DNA of 64,000 nucleotides. It comes from an uncultured Clostridia bacterium (GTDB lineage Bacteria > Bacillota > Clostridia > Christensenellales > Pumilibacteraceae). Below, one piece after another: positions 26,121 to 39,100 of this stretch. Under the pieces are notes generated by a model that had not been told where the DNA came from, searched no databases, and worked only from the letters and a program-made list of their open reading frames with translations. Every line of letters begins with the position of its first letter. Position 1 is the first letter of the stretch. A program made the position numbers and the translations under genes. The stretch covers positions 1 to 64,000 of the forward strand of contig CANPVN010000004.1 in NCBI GenBank assembly GCA_947581755.1, written 5' to 3'.

Positions 26121-26789
26121 ATGAAAAGAAATAAAAAGATACAAGAAATTGCGGATTATTCTTTAGCCGAATATCATGATGAAAAAACTAAAAATGAGCT
26201 TAAGACGATTATTCAAAGCAATAAGGCAGCTAAAGAATATAAACTCGGAAAGCGAAAAAAGTTATTGGTTTCTTCACTTGTTTCTGCTGCTGTAATAGCG
26301 ATAATTGCAACGTTGATAACAGTTATGCCATTAATAAAACCTGCCCAAGAGTCCAAGCAATATCTTTCAAGTAACCAAATTTTAACTGACGTTGAATTGA
26401 GTTCATTAAATGCCGATTTATCGTATTTTGTTTTTGATGTGAATTCGCAGACGTCTATATTGAAGGTTACGGATACTTTTTATAATGAAACACTGTATTA
26501 CATTATTAGTATTCCTACCGGAATAGGCGGTATGGAAATAAATATCATAACAAATCGCGATTATAAATTTCTATTTGATTATCAGTACGATAAGAAAATC
26601 GATATAGGTGAATTTCAATTAAATTATTGCGAAGATATAAAACAAGACGATAATATATCTTCATTAACCACCGTATATGGCGAGATAAAAACAGACAAAG
26701 AAAATATTTATTTTGAATATACGGATATAGTGTTAGGCAACGAAAGCAACTTTGTCGATTTAATACACCAAATAATAAAAAGGAAATAG
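26121..26789 (+). CDS. Single-pass membrane protein, possible anti-sigma factor
   Basis: A 222-residue protein starting 8 bases after the secreted protein gene. Residues 1-48 are charged and should be cytoplasmic, about 49-72 form one membrane helix (LLVSSLVSAAVIAIIATLITVM region), and the remaining 150 residues should be extracytoplasmic, rich in beta-strand-like and acidic segments. No recognised domain is visible. The topology and the position behind an ECF sigma gene fit a membrane anti-sigma factor, with the cytoplasmic N-terminus binding sigma and the outer domain sensing or being processed. The N-terminus lacks the HxxxCxxC zinc motif of ZAS-type anti-sigmas. A terminator follows. Confidence 0.6.
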   Translation: MKRNKKIQEIADYSLAEYHDEKTKNELKTIIQSNKAAKEYKLGKRKKLLVSSLVSAAVIAIIATLITVMPLIKPAQESKQYLSSNQILTDVELSSLNADLSYFVFDVNSQTSILKVTDTFYNETLYYIISIPTGIGGMEINIITNRDYKFLFDYQYDKKIDIGEFQLNYCEDIKQDDNISSLTTVYGEIKTDKENIYFEYTDIVLGNESNFVDLIHQIIKRK

Positions 26790-26808
26790 CAAAATAAAAA
26801 AATGAAAG

Positions 26809-26843
26809 ACGACTGCGAGTAAAAACTTGCGGTCGTTTTTTTT
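26809..26843 (+). terminator. Terminator of the sigma/protease cassette
   Basis: A 12-bp stem (26809-26820 with 26825-26836, including G-U pairs), AAAA loop and an eight-T run. It separates the cassette from the giant gene. Confidence 0.88.
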
Positions 26844-27040
26844 CAGTGAATTACTTTTTTCGCAGATTAAGGGATAAAAATGCCCTGATTTTTCCTTAAT
26901 ATGTTCATATGAACCATGCGTGGGTTTTTCCGATCCGAGTACGAAAAATTGATATTCCGAAAAAGGTTTATAGTTTTGGTCGGAAGTAAAAAATTTTTTC
27001 CGAAAAAAGTAAAATGTCAATATTTTATATTAAAAATTTA

Positions 27041-27069
27041 TTGACTTATGCAAATAATAGTGATATACT
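27041..27069 (+). promoter_or_regulatory. Promoter of the giant surface-protein gene
   Basis: TTGACT (27041-27046), 17-base spacer and TATACT (27064-27069), close to the housekeeping consensus, with a leader of about 100 bases. The 26844-27040 stretch before it is AT-rich and holds no gene I can support. Confidence 0.7.
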
Positions 27070-27072
27070 AAA

Positions 27073-27144
27073 CCTATTATAACATAGGATTATAAGCCTC
27101 ACTATGCGCAAAATACCGAAAACGGAAGGCGCAAGTGGTGTGGC
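27073..27144 (+). promoter_or_regulatory. Structured 5' leader of the giant gene
   Basis: A short hairpin CCTAT/ATAGG (27073-27088) is followed by a nested structure in which GCC, CAC and GCGC (27096-27109) pair with GCGC, GTG and GGC (27130-27144), enclosing CCG-AAAA-CGG. About 33 bases separate it from the start codon, so it could control translation or mRNA stability. It does not match a riboswitch class that I know. Confidence 0.5.
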
Positions 27145-27177
27145 AAAAAAAATTGGCTATGTTAAAGGAGAAATAGC

Positions 27178-30100
27178 ATGAGTGCTGAAGGCAAAAAGAA
27201 AGGTTTGAGTTTTAAAACATTACTTGCACTTGTCATTGTATGCGCATGTCTTGCTGTTGTATCCATAATTCTTTGTGCCGTATTTTTGGCTAAAGAAAGT
27301 GGAGTACCCGGTTCTACTGTAAGCGAGTGGATCATGGGCGACGGCGCGCCGAGCGCGAATGTAGGTAAAGAAGGAGATCTTTACCTTGACAAAGACGGTA
27401 ATGTTTATCGCAAATCCGCAGACGGTTGGGGGAAACCTGTCCTTAATATAAAGGGCAACAATGGTGTGACCCCTCATATCGAGAGTGGATATTGGTATAT
27501 CGGTACCGATAATACCGGCGTACGGGCGACGCCCGAGTTCAACGTCGAGATAAAAGACGGTTATTGGTATATCAATGGTAACAAGACTTCGAAAGCGACG
27601 GCAGATGTAGATATAACGATAGACGACGAAGGATATTGGCTTGTCGGAGGAGAGCGCGTAGGCAATTATAGGGCATACGGCTCTGTTTGGCATGTAAAGT
27701 CCGAGGCTCCCAATGATAAGGACGGATTTGACGGAGATTTATATCTCGATCTTTCCACATATAACATACACAGGAAAGAGAACGGCAAATGGGGACTTAT
27801 CGGAAATATAAAGGGCGTATCCGGAGGAGAATATGTTTTGCCGGGCGTAACTTGGTACAGTGGCACCGTAAGTCCTTTTGAAGCGGCTGACGCTCTTAAG
27901 GAAAAGCTTGACGCAGCCAAGGACGGAGATTTATATTTTGACACTCAAAACGGTAAAATATACGAAAAGAAGAGTGGCGCATGGTCTCTGACTGCTTCGT
28001 TGAACGAGACTTCTGGTAGCACGAATTGGTTTACAGGCAATGGAGTACCTACCGAAGTTGAGGGCACAGCCGACGGTGATTATTATATCGATATCGAAAC
28101 AGGTAATGTTTACCGTAGGGAAGATGTCGAGGGCGCAGAGCATTGGACCGATACCGAACTTTCGCTTAAAGGTGATCGTGGAAACAAGTGGTTCTCGGGA
28201 ACGGGAGCACCTACGGGCAATTCCGCGCTTACCGGCAAAGAGCTTGTTTCGGGCGATATTTATTTCGATACACAAGGTCATAAACTTTATATATACGACG
28301 GATCCTCTTGGGGCGACGGCGTTGCTCTTGACGGAACGCCCGGAACACCCGGAACACCCGGTACTCCCGGTACTCCCGGAAAGAGCGGTAGTGTATGGCA
28401 TTTTGGCACAACCGCACCTACAAGCATACCCGGATCTTCCGTAGGTGATTATTATATCAACACTACCGACGGTCAGGTTTATGTAAGAGTAGATGATTCC
28501 AACGGAAATCAAGTATGGGATAAAATAGATGGTCTTGTACTTAAGGGACAAAACGGCGAACCCGGAACTCCCGGTCAGCCCGGTACTCCCGGAACGCCCG
28601 GTGAAAACGGTACAAAATGGTATACGGGAGAAAACACTCCCGATTCGGCTATCGGAGTAGAGGGCGACTTCTATTTTGACAAAGTATCTAAGATAATATA
28701 TAAGAAAAATTCTACCGATTGGGAAGCATTTGTAGATCTTACCGTAGACCGCGGAACTATGTGGTTTACAGGTGGAGGCGCACCTACACTTACTCCCGCC
28801 GATGACGGAATAATCATCGGTGATATGTATCTCGATACAACTAATTACGACGTTTATCGTTATACTACCGACGGTTGGGGTTCGTCTATTGCCAACATTG
28901 AGGGTAAGACAGGTGCCGACGGTATTACTCCCAATATAGGTGATGACGGATATTGGTATATTGGCGGAACAAAAACCGATTACAAAGCTAAAGGTTGCGA
29001 ATGGCATGCAAACAAAGGTGTGCCCGGTACTACTCCTGTGCCCAACGCACAAGAAGGAGACTTTTATCTTGATACCGATACCGGTATTGTTTATACTCTC
29101 GAAAGCAGCGGTGATTGGACTCCTGTTGTTACATTAAGACAACAACTCGAAGTAAGACGCGGACAGTGGTATTTCGGCGAAACCGCTTTGGGTGTATATG
29201 TAACACAGTGGCTCCGCGGTAGTGGAGATCCCAATGGCGTAGAATCGGGTTATTATAGTGACTTATATCTCAATTTTACAACAGGTGATATTTACGAGAG
29301 CAAGACTCCTGCAGGAGAAGAGGCTACAACAAATTGGGAGCGTAAATTATCTATCAAGGGTGAACGTGGTAACCTTTGGTTCTACGGTAGTGGTGAACCC
29401 GATGATGCATCTTTAGACGGAGCAAAAGACGGCGACTACTATTTGAATTCTTTGACCGGTAATGTATATCAAAGGAAGAACGGCACGTGGGGCACTTCCC
29501 TGTTCTCATTGAAAGGACCCCAGGGTGTACCCGGTAAAAACGGTGCTACTTGGTTTACGGGTTCCGTAACTCCTACACTTGAAAATCCTTCCGAAGCGGT
29601 TGTCGGCGATTACTATTTTGAAACGACTCATGGTTATATATATACTCGTACCCAAGACGGATGGGATCTTATCAATCCCGATGATCCTTTGGCAGGTACT
29701 AAGTGGCTCAGCGGCAACGAAGATCCTGCTGATGTTACCGACCTCGCGCTCAAGAACAAACTTGACGCTGCAAATGACTATGATGTTTACTTCAATCTTG
29801 CGGAAAATACACTTTGGCAGAAACAGCCCGATCCCGCTTCGAGCGGCTCTGTTTGGGTAAAACTCGGAAAACTTACCGACGGCAGCGAGCGTGCTACAAA
29901 ATGGTATTACGGTACACTTGATCCTACATTGGATAACGAACTGTTCGAAAGCACAATTGCAACAGATAGTATAAACGGTGATTTCTATCTCCGTACATTC
30001 TATGCTTTCAGCGAATTGACGGGCTTCATGATTTATGTTCGCGAAGATCAGGCAGACGGAACGCATGTTTGGACACTTCTTGTTGATATGACAAGTAAGA

Positions 30101-33100
30101 TTGATGCTTCGGCAACAACTACTTGGGATATCCCCAACTTGGATGCTCTTACCGCATTCCGTAACAGTGTCAATGATGAAACAAACCATAAGGATTATAA
30201 AGGCAATACTCTTAATGTTACCGGAGATATCGTTGTTCCCGATGGCTTTAACTACCCGATTGCCGATACTGCCGATCATAAATTCAAAGGTGACTTAGAA
30301 GGCAACGGCCATACCATAAGGGGTATAACCAATCACTTGTTCGGATACTTTGGTGAGGGCGCTGAGATTAACAATTTGAAACTCGAAGGAACAATTACCG
30401 ACGCATGCACCTTCTTAATGGATGCGATTTCGGGAAATCACTTCTTTGCTCTTATAGAGAATGCTCAAGGAACGGTAACGGTTACAAACACCACACTTAC
30501 CCTTACAGATGAAAACGGAGGCAAAGTGGTAGTAACTTGGGATGCCAAGGGAGAGGTAAAGGTAGATATTATAGGTGCTTCTGCTGCTGCAGCTGCAGGT
30601 ATTGTTTCCGCAAGCGATTCTTTGTTTGAGTTGACAGACACATATACACTTGCAAAGGCTACTTATACCTTCGAAAATATCAAGTTGACAGGTAATTCAT
30701 ATATCAACCTTAATACTGCAAAGTCTTTCACTCTTAAAGACAGCTATATCGATGCAACTCCTGCCGCAGATGCCGGTGTACATAATTCTCCTTTGTACGG
30801 CGCTAATTACAACAGCGAGATCGAAATTAATCTTAGTGGAAATACTTTTGCTTCTCAACGTGCGCTTTATCTCTATAACACCGTAACCAAGGCTACAATA
30901 GAGAATAACGTATTCGGCTCTGTCGATGTCCCTATGGCTGATGAGTGGGCTGTCAAGTTCATGCACATTAAAAAGGATGCAACTCTCGAGTTCACAGGCA
31001 ATACCGTTTATGGCGCAACATCAACTGATGACGACAATCAGAACTTCAACGCATTTGACCTTTACAATCCCGCAGGAAATTATGTTAAGTATATTGCGAA
31101 GTTTACAGATAATATCGTCAATGTTGAAAATGACGCGAACGGCACAGTCGGAATTCTCCGTGTCGAAACGAATGAAAATGCAAACGGATTGGGCGAGATT
31201 TACTTCTTAGGCAATGGTAATAAGTTCAATGACAGCAATGTTATCTTCGACAAAGTAACTCTCGACGGCGACAACGACTTTGCATTTATCGCATTCAATG
31301 CAGCCCTTGATGATGACGGAAAACTTACCCAAGCTTACGTCTATGTCGGCAGCGAATTTGGCGCTAAACGTGCAGAACATTATGGACCTACAAACCTTGC
31401 ATCCATGGCTGCACAGGATTGTAAGCATACAGTACAGATAATCGACATTGCGTTTGAAGATCCTACGGGCTTTACACAGCATGTTGCCGATTATCAAAAT
31501 AATTATTATGTAAATAACGCCGCAGGTCTCGGCTCCTTCCGTGACATGGTCAATGGCACAGGATTTACGGCAAACACATTTAGTGGCAAAACAATTACTA
31601 CTACAAATGACATCAAACTTAACGGATTGAACTGGACTCCTATAGGAACGGATACCAAACCTTTCAGCGGTACTTTCACTACTAAGTATATGGAGACTCA
31701 GTATGCAATCCGGGATTTGAAAATTGATTCTTCCGCAGAAGATTATGTCTATCCCGAAGCAGATAAAACAAGACTCGGTCTCTTTGGATATACAACAAAT
31801 GCAACATTGCAATATATTACAATAAGCGGAGTAAGTATCGTATGTGCAAACGGAATAGCTCCTGATGATTCGGTCGGCGCTCTTGTCGGTCTTGCTTATA
31901 GTGGCAATACAATTAATAATATTACTGTGAACGGACTCATAGATATTCAAGGTGGTTTCTCCAGAGTCGGTGGTGTCATCGGTCAAACTTACGGCAACTT
32001 CTCTTATATTACAGTTAACGCGGACGAGGGTAGTATCGTTTCGACAACAGGATCTACGGATGCCGATTATATCGGTGGTATTCTCGGTCATGCCGGTGGA
32101 AGAGGAGAATACACCAACCTTAGTGTAATAGGGTTGAAAGTTCGCGGTGGAAGAAATGTCGGCGGTGTCACGGGTCTTCTCCAAGCAGGTTCTACGGTTG
32201 ATCAAGCTACCCTTAAAAATGTTCATTTGTTGAATGTCGGCAGCGCTGGCATGCTTCTGTCTGGTCCTGCGCAATATATTGGTGCGGTCGGCGGCTCTGT
32301 GACAGCTGGAGCGCAAATAACAATTAAGAATGTTGATTTCACAGGTATCCTTGAGCGCGGTGGTCACAAATACGGAAATTATGTCTCGAAAGCCGTAGTG
32401 AATGGCGGTTTTGCAGGTCCTGTTCACAATAGTTATGATTATCAGCTCGGAAATGTTGATTACACTCAAAATACAAACATCTATGCTTTGATTGATAGAG
32501 ATCTCTATTACCGTAATGGTGACTATGAAATTATGTCGGCACATGGCTTGCAGAGATTTGCAGATCTTGTTACAAAAAGCTACGGCAATCTTAGAGATTC
32601 TGTTAAAGATCACAATGCAAAGCTTATGATGGAGGATGAGATTGTAGATCTTTCCGTCCTTAAGGATAGTGATGGTAATTGGTTCAAAGAGCAAGCATCT
32701 GAAGGTTGGGACGGTGCTTGGACCGGATACTCTTACGCTCTCACCTCGATTGGTTCGCAAAAGAACACCTTCATGGGAACATTTGATGGCAATGGAAAGA
32801 CTATTACAGGTCTTACAGTGGCTCTCTTCGGATATACCGATGGGGCTACGATCAAGAACCTCAAACTTGAAGGCGTCAATGTTAGCGGTGATACCAATGT
32901 CGGTGCGGTTGTCGGTGTTGCTAAGGATACAAGCATAATCGATACTACCGTAAACGGTACTGTTACTATGACAGGAACCGACGATGCGCATGCTCGTTCA
33001 ATCGGTGGACTTGTAGGTGCAGCCGAAGGTCTCACTCTCAGCAACGTTTCGTTTGAAGGTACAATTGACAATCAATATACAGGAAAGGGTGATAAACTTA

Positions 33101-36100
33101 ATTACCTCGTTTACAACTACGGTCTTGTCGGTTCTGCGATTACATCCGAAACTTATGCAAATGATAGTTGGGCGATAGATAAGAACGTCCTTCCCGCAGC
33201 GTCCATAACAATCACTCATGCATCGAGCGCAGCGGTTACGCCTTCGACGGCTTCCTTAAATGCCCATATTGCGGCAACGGATCTCGACCTTACTGCTACA
33301 TACCTGCCTATAACCGGTAGTGTTGCGAAACCGTACGGAGTGATGGTTACCGTTAAATCCGATGTTGGTCTTGCGAACGTTGCAGCGCTTGTTAACGGCG
33401 GTATCTCGTTCGAGGGTGAAACTATCTTACTCGGTAAAGATATCGATATGGTGAAATATCAGCAGAACTGGAAGGGTATCGGTAACGGAACTAATCCTTT
33501 CAAAGGTACATTCAAAAGTGTTGCCCCTGCTAACGTTCATGCAATTAACCACTCTTACGGCGCATTGTTCGGTAACTTAGAGGGTACCGTAGAGTACATA
33601 GCTCTTAACGGTGCTGTATTCCAAGGTAAAGGTGTACTTGCCGATAAAGTCGGAACATCTGCAAAGATTAACAATATTACTATCAATGCTTGGGTACAAG
33701 GGCTTAACGGCGACAGTATTATTAAAGCGAGCGACTTGGCGGCAGCGCCTTTCGGATTCTATGCCGAGGGTAGTGCGCTTGTCACAAGCTCCGAAATAAC
33801 CGTAGAATTCTATGATGCAAATATAACTTTCAATGCTAAGTTGGATGGAAATGCCAATTCGGAAGTCTCCTACACCGGTGACGAAAATGTTGAGGATCCC
33901 GCATCTCATTCTTACACCGCTGTTATCAAGGACGAGATATTCAGACTCGGTGGCTTTAACAAGAATGTCAATACTACAGCACCTACCGCAGTCTTTACCT
34001 TTACCGGTATTAACTTCACCGGAAACAGCTACATTGATATGGCTGCAGGCCCTGAAAGAAAATTTCCCGCTATTCAGGGACTTACTGTTGATGGCTGTTA
34101 TGCCGATGTAACTCCCGAAAGATATGAAGGCAAATTGCCTGCATTTATCTTGGGAAACGGAAACAATATGGCTAAGATAGCTTGTAAGTTTATATTTACG
34201 AATAACTATGTATTGTCGAATGAAAGTTTGACAGAAGATCAATGGCAACATAATGGTCTTGCAATCTTCTCTTGGGTGCCTTTCGCTAACGATTCGGTAA
34301 TAAGTGGAAACACCTTCGGTTCGAAAGAGAGACCTTATCACAATGCAATAATCAAGGTTCTCGATTTCGAGACTGATGCAGTTATTACTATAGAAAACAA
34401 CACATTCTATACCGACGCTGTTGCAACGGGTACCGAGAAAAAGGCAGCTATAGATATTGCGCCTATGCAAACTAATATCTATACTGTTTGGGTAAAGAAC
34501 AATATCTTGAATATCGATACCGAGGATACAGATGCTGCAAATGCATATACTCTTCTTGCTCTTGAGAGAGCCAACTTTGTTTCCGGTCACAGAACCCGTG
34601 CTTATATCACAAATGATAACGTTGTCAATGTAAACGGTGAATCACATGATATCGATTACGAGTTCGTTACAAGGGGAACAAACGGCTTTACTTTCGGAGA
34701 GTTCGATTATGCCGGATACGGAATCGAATTGAATACAGAAGGTAAGATTGTTAAAGGTAATTTCTTGTTCGGATATAATCAAGACCGATTTGAATTTACA
34801 AATGAGAAAGATAAAGAAATGGCAGAGGCGTTGAAGCTTGTCGTTGCCGAAGGCCATGAAGCAGATATCCATATCCTTATCGGAGAGGAATTCGGTCGCA
34901 GACTCAGTGATATTCTTGGTGAAACATACAATAAATATTACAACTTTTCGCTTGCCGGCTTAAACGGTTTTGCTTCTGCTCTCGAGGCAGGTTGGTCTGA
35001 CAAGAGCGAAGGCGCGATTGTTACTTTCGCTGAAGAGATGAATAATGACGGTACTTACACCGTAACTCTTCCCGAAGGCGATTGGACTCCTATCGGATCG
35101 GAAGCTCATCCTTTCAAGGGCACCTTCCAAGGTCTTGCTAAGGCAGGTGAAGAAGGCGAAGAAGGTACCTATTGGACTATTGAGGGTATCAGATACACGG
35201 GCGCACCCGATGCATTCGGCTTCTTCGGATATACCGACGGTGCAACTATCGAAAATCTTAAAATCACCGATACGAAAATAACAATTTCCGGTGAGACCGG
35301 TAAGCGTTATGCAGCCGCTTTGGTAGGTTTTGCAAAGAATACTACTATAAACAATATTACCGCTCAGAGCATTGACATTGAGGGTAATGCTCAACACGTC
35401 GGCGCAATAGTCGGTCATGGTGAGACTGTCACTATGAACAATATCTATGTGCTTGCTGTTGCTTTGGTTTCCATTGAACAGAACTCTGCCGGCGCGGTAA
35501 TAGGTTATGCTAAGGAAGCAACCTTAAAGGACATCTATGTAGCTACAACCGATCCTATAACGGATCTTGCCGCAGAAGACGGTGTATCTATCACTGCATC
35601 TTATACAGTCGGTGGTGTCGCGGGTATTGCAGTAGACGGCGGTACATTTGAAAATATCTATATTGCTTCCAAGGTAACTGTTCTTGCGAACTCCGTCGAT
35701 AACGATAAGCGTGCTCACCTTATCGGCGCTGTTGTCGGCGCTGTAGAGAATAGTGCAGAGAAATCTACCGCAAAGTTTGTTGTTAAGAACGCTCATTTCC
35801 GTGGTAAACTCGAAAGAACGGCAATCGCATCGTACCCCTTGAAAGCAAGCTATACTTATTACGGTATGGTAGGTTGCGATAACGCTTTAAGTACAGGTGA
35901 GGCAAGCAAAAATGTGGAAATCACGAACTCGAGTCTCATTTCCGCAATTGCATCCGGCTTCTCTCAGAAAACTATTTGGGATGAAACCACCGCAAACAAA
36001 GTTACTTCCGAGTATCAAATAGACTCGAAAGCAGGTCTTGAATACTTCCGTAACCAAGTCAATGCAGGTAATCCTTACACCGGCGAGACTATCCGTCTTG

Positions 36101-39100
36101 TAGCGGATATCGACCTTGAAAACGCAGAATGGACTCCTATCGGTGGCGACATCGATCATCCTTTCAGCGGTATCTTTGTCGGTGAAAAGGAAGACGGCGA
36201 ACGTCCTACTATTTCCAACTTCAAAGTTACTCGCCATGGCGAGGATATGACGCATGGTAAATTCTCGAATATTTGTAACGAGCAGTCTTATGCCGGATTA
36301 TTCGGTGTTGCTTCCGGTGCAGAGTTCAGAGACTTCCAAATCGATCGCGCGACATTGAGTGCAAAAGATTATGTCGGTGCAGTCGTAGGTAAAGCATATA
36401 AGGGTCATGGCTGTTCGTTCACGAATATCAGCGTTTCGAATATAGAGATAAATACTCACCATTATGCGGGTGGTATTACCGGTTATACTTACGGCAACTT
36501 TATAAATAATACCGTAGACACGATAAAGATCACTCTTACTCCTGATGCGATACGTCAACATATCGGTGATTCGGACTATTGGCGTCTCGATAACGGTGAC
36601 AAAGCCGGCGGTATTGTAGGTTTCCTTGGTGAAGGTGCATGCACCGTCAGCGGCAATACCGTAAACAAAGCAGAGATACATGCTTACCGTGACTTTGGTG
36701 GTATTGCAGGTGTTCATAGTTATGGTGAAATTACCGCTACAAAAGCCAACACTGTTACGAATTCCGACCTTTGGGTTGACCGGACCTATACAGACGGTAA
36801 GGGCAAAAAATTGGAGTATGCGAGCGGTTCTTCTTCGACCGACACCAATGTCGGAAAAGTCTTTGGTAGAACGAACAAAGGCGTAGGCGCTGTTGATTAT
36901 TCCGAAAATTCTGCGGAAGTACCCGAAGTAGCAGGTGACGACGTAGTTATTCATTGGGATAACTCGGCAAGAGGCGATTTCTTCTTCGAGGGCAATGCTT
37001 GGCACATTCTTAACAAGAATGGTCTTGAAGAATTCCGCAAGCTTGTAAATACGGGCGCTACAGAATATGATAACAAAGCATTTACAGCAGGCTTCGAGGG
37101 GGAGACAATCCTCCTCGAGGACAGCATAGATCTCGCCGCTACCGAAGCGGAAGCTATGGTTATGGCAACGTCCGACGAAAGTTGGGTAGCGATCGGAACT
37201 TCGACTAATCCTTTCCGCGGTATATTCGACGGACAGGGAAACAAGCTTTCCAACCTTAACATTACCGAAGGTACAGGTTACAACGGCTTGTTCGGATATG
37301 TTGCAGATCAAATAAATGGGCATGCTGCCGGCGTAAAAAATCTTACTATCGAAAATGTAAATATTCAACTCGGAAACGTAAATTATGTCGGAGCTCTTGC
37401 CGGTGCAATAGGCTCAAGCCATGGAGATGCTCCGAGAAATGTTGTATCTAATATCACAATTACAGGTAATGTCAAAATACAAACAGCGGGTGACTTTGTC
37501 GGTGGTATTGCAGGTCATATAATGAATACCGCGCTTGACTCTATCACTATCAATGCAACAAATAAAGATGCTGTCGTATCTTCTACCGGTGCTTACGATT
37601 CTACCGGCGTAAACGGAAATCAGTATGGACCTCAGGTCGGCGGTATTGCAGGTCATGTACTTCAAATAACTCTCGATGGTTGCAACACGAATATTGATGT
37701 CAGCGGCGCTTGGGCAGGCGGTCTCTTTGCTTGCTTTGACGCACATTGCTCGATAACAGATTCTCATGTCAACGGTGTAACAGTAAGCGCTACTTCCCAA
37801 TACGTCGGCGGACTTTTTGCTTCGATTCAGGGTGTATCGGGAAAGGCAATACAGGAAAGCTCCTTTGTAGGTACCGTTACAACTACGGCGTTGGAAGGTG
37901 TTTCCGAAAAATATTACGGTCTTGTCGGTCCTTCTCTCGATTCTTCTGAAATAGAAATCGACGATTCCACTTGCGAATTGACGAACAAAGACATGGAAGG
38001 CTGGAAAGAGTATACCGAATGGGACGATAACGGCAATGCTTACTCCGTAGTCGAGATTTCCTCTCTTGCGGGCTTGAAACACCTTGCAGAAGCCGTAAAT
38101 AACACCGAGAATGCCAACTCCTTTGCGGGAGCTAAGATTTTCCTCACCGAAGATATAACTCTTGACGGCGAGTGGACTCCTATCGGCTCGGCAGAACATC
38201 CTTTCAGCGGCTCTTTCAGCGGCATGGATAGAAGCGGCAAACAACATACAATAAGCAATCTTAAAATTACCGCTTTTGAAGGCGCAAGTTATGTCGGACT
38301 CTTCGGATATATCAAACAGGCAGGAGTTAACGGAGTTAATATAAGCAACGTTACTCTTGAAAACGTAAATATCAATGTCAATGCATCTCGTGTCGGTGCT
38401 CTTGCCGGTCAAATAGACGGCGAACGTGTAAACCATATCGAGATTAGCGATGTTACGGTAAAAGGCAATATCAATATTTCCTCTTCTCAAGACTATGTCG
38501 CAGTTATAGCAGGTTATCTTAGCTATGCAAATCTTACTAATGTTAAAATAACTGCAAACGAAAACAGCGTCGTCGAGTCTACCGTAGAGTATGACGCAGC
38601 CGCTCCCGCTGAGACATATTTGGGTCAGACCGGAGCATTAGCAGGTCATGCAGGTGTAATCAATATTGATACTGCATATTCTGATATAAACGTAAAAGGA
38701 AAATGGGCAGCCGGTGGCTTGTTCGGTTTGCTTGAATATTCTTGTGATCTCAATAATGTATCTGTTTTTGCGGACATTACCGCAGCTAAGTATGTCGGCG
38801 GCTTGTTTGGTGCAATTCAAGGTAACCATGGCGAGACTCTTTCCGTAATAGATGGTACATTTCGTGGTCACTTGAACGGTACCTTTGAACCTACATTATA
38901 CGGGATTGCAGGTATTCAACGTCACAACGTTAATTTCATTGTCAAAGATTCCACATGTATAGTTCTTAACGCTGTAGATGGTTATAGCGAGACTACTCAG
39001 TGGGATAATAATGGTAAGGTAACAGGTTCTGCTCACGTTTCCACTTTGACAGGTTTGAAACATTTTCAGGAGCTTGTAGCAAGCGGCAGAGATTATGTCG

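Larger units (their letters stand above)
27310..30105 (+). repeat. About 14 Trp/Gly 'W-G-P-GDxYxD' repeats in the giant protein
   Basis: Units of 45-70 residues share a Trp-containing start (WFTG, WFSG, WYTG, WLSG), a GDxY(F/L)D centre, a Y at the next strand and a W near the end, followed by a Gly-rich LKG.(R/N)G linker. They resemble the modular shafts of phage tail fibres and collagen-like bacterial surface proteins. DNA copies are diverged, so the array looks old. Confidence 0.8.

Noticed and set aside
26760..27020. 86-codon minus-strand frame between the membrane-protein gene and the giant gene
   Set aside because: It overlaps a terminator and the AT-rich promoter region, with no ribosome binding site.
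27096..27144. Cyclic-di-GMP (GEMM) riboswitch in the giant gene leader
   Set aside because: Some short strings (GCGCAAA, CGAAAACG) look similar, but the conserved GEMM core and receptor motif are absent.
27178..27310. Lipobox at the N-terminus of the giant protein
   Set aside because: Cysteines occur within the hydrophobic helix (VIVCAC, IILCAV) but neither has the L-A/S-G/A-C pattern at the helix end.
28333..28386. Collagen-like domain proper
   Set aside because: Only six triplets, too short for a triple helix; treated as a linker.
31207..32991. Long antisense open frames (e.g. 594 codons) within the giant gene
   Set aside because: They lie opposite repeated modules with biased codon use, show low-complexity Cys/Ile-rich translations and lack ribosome binding sites.
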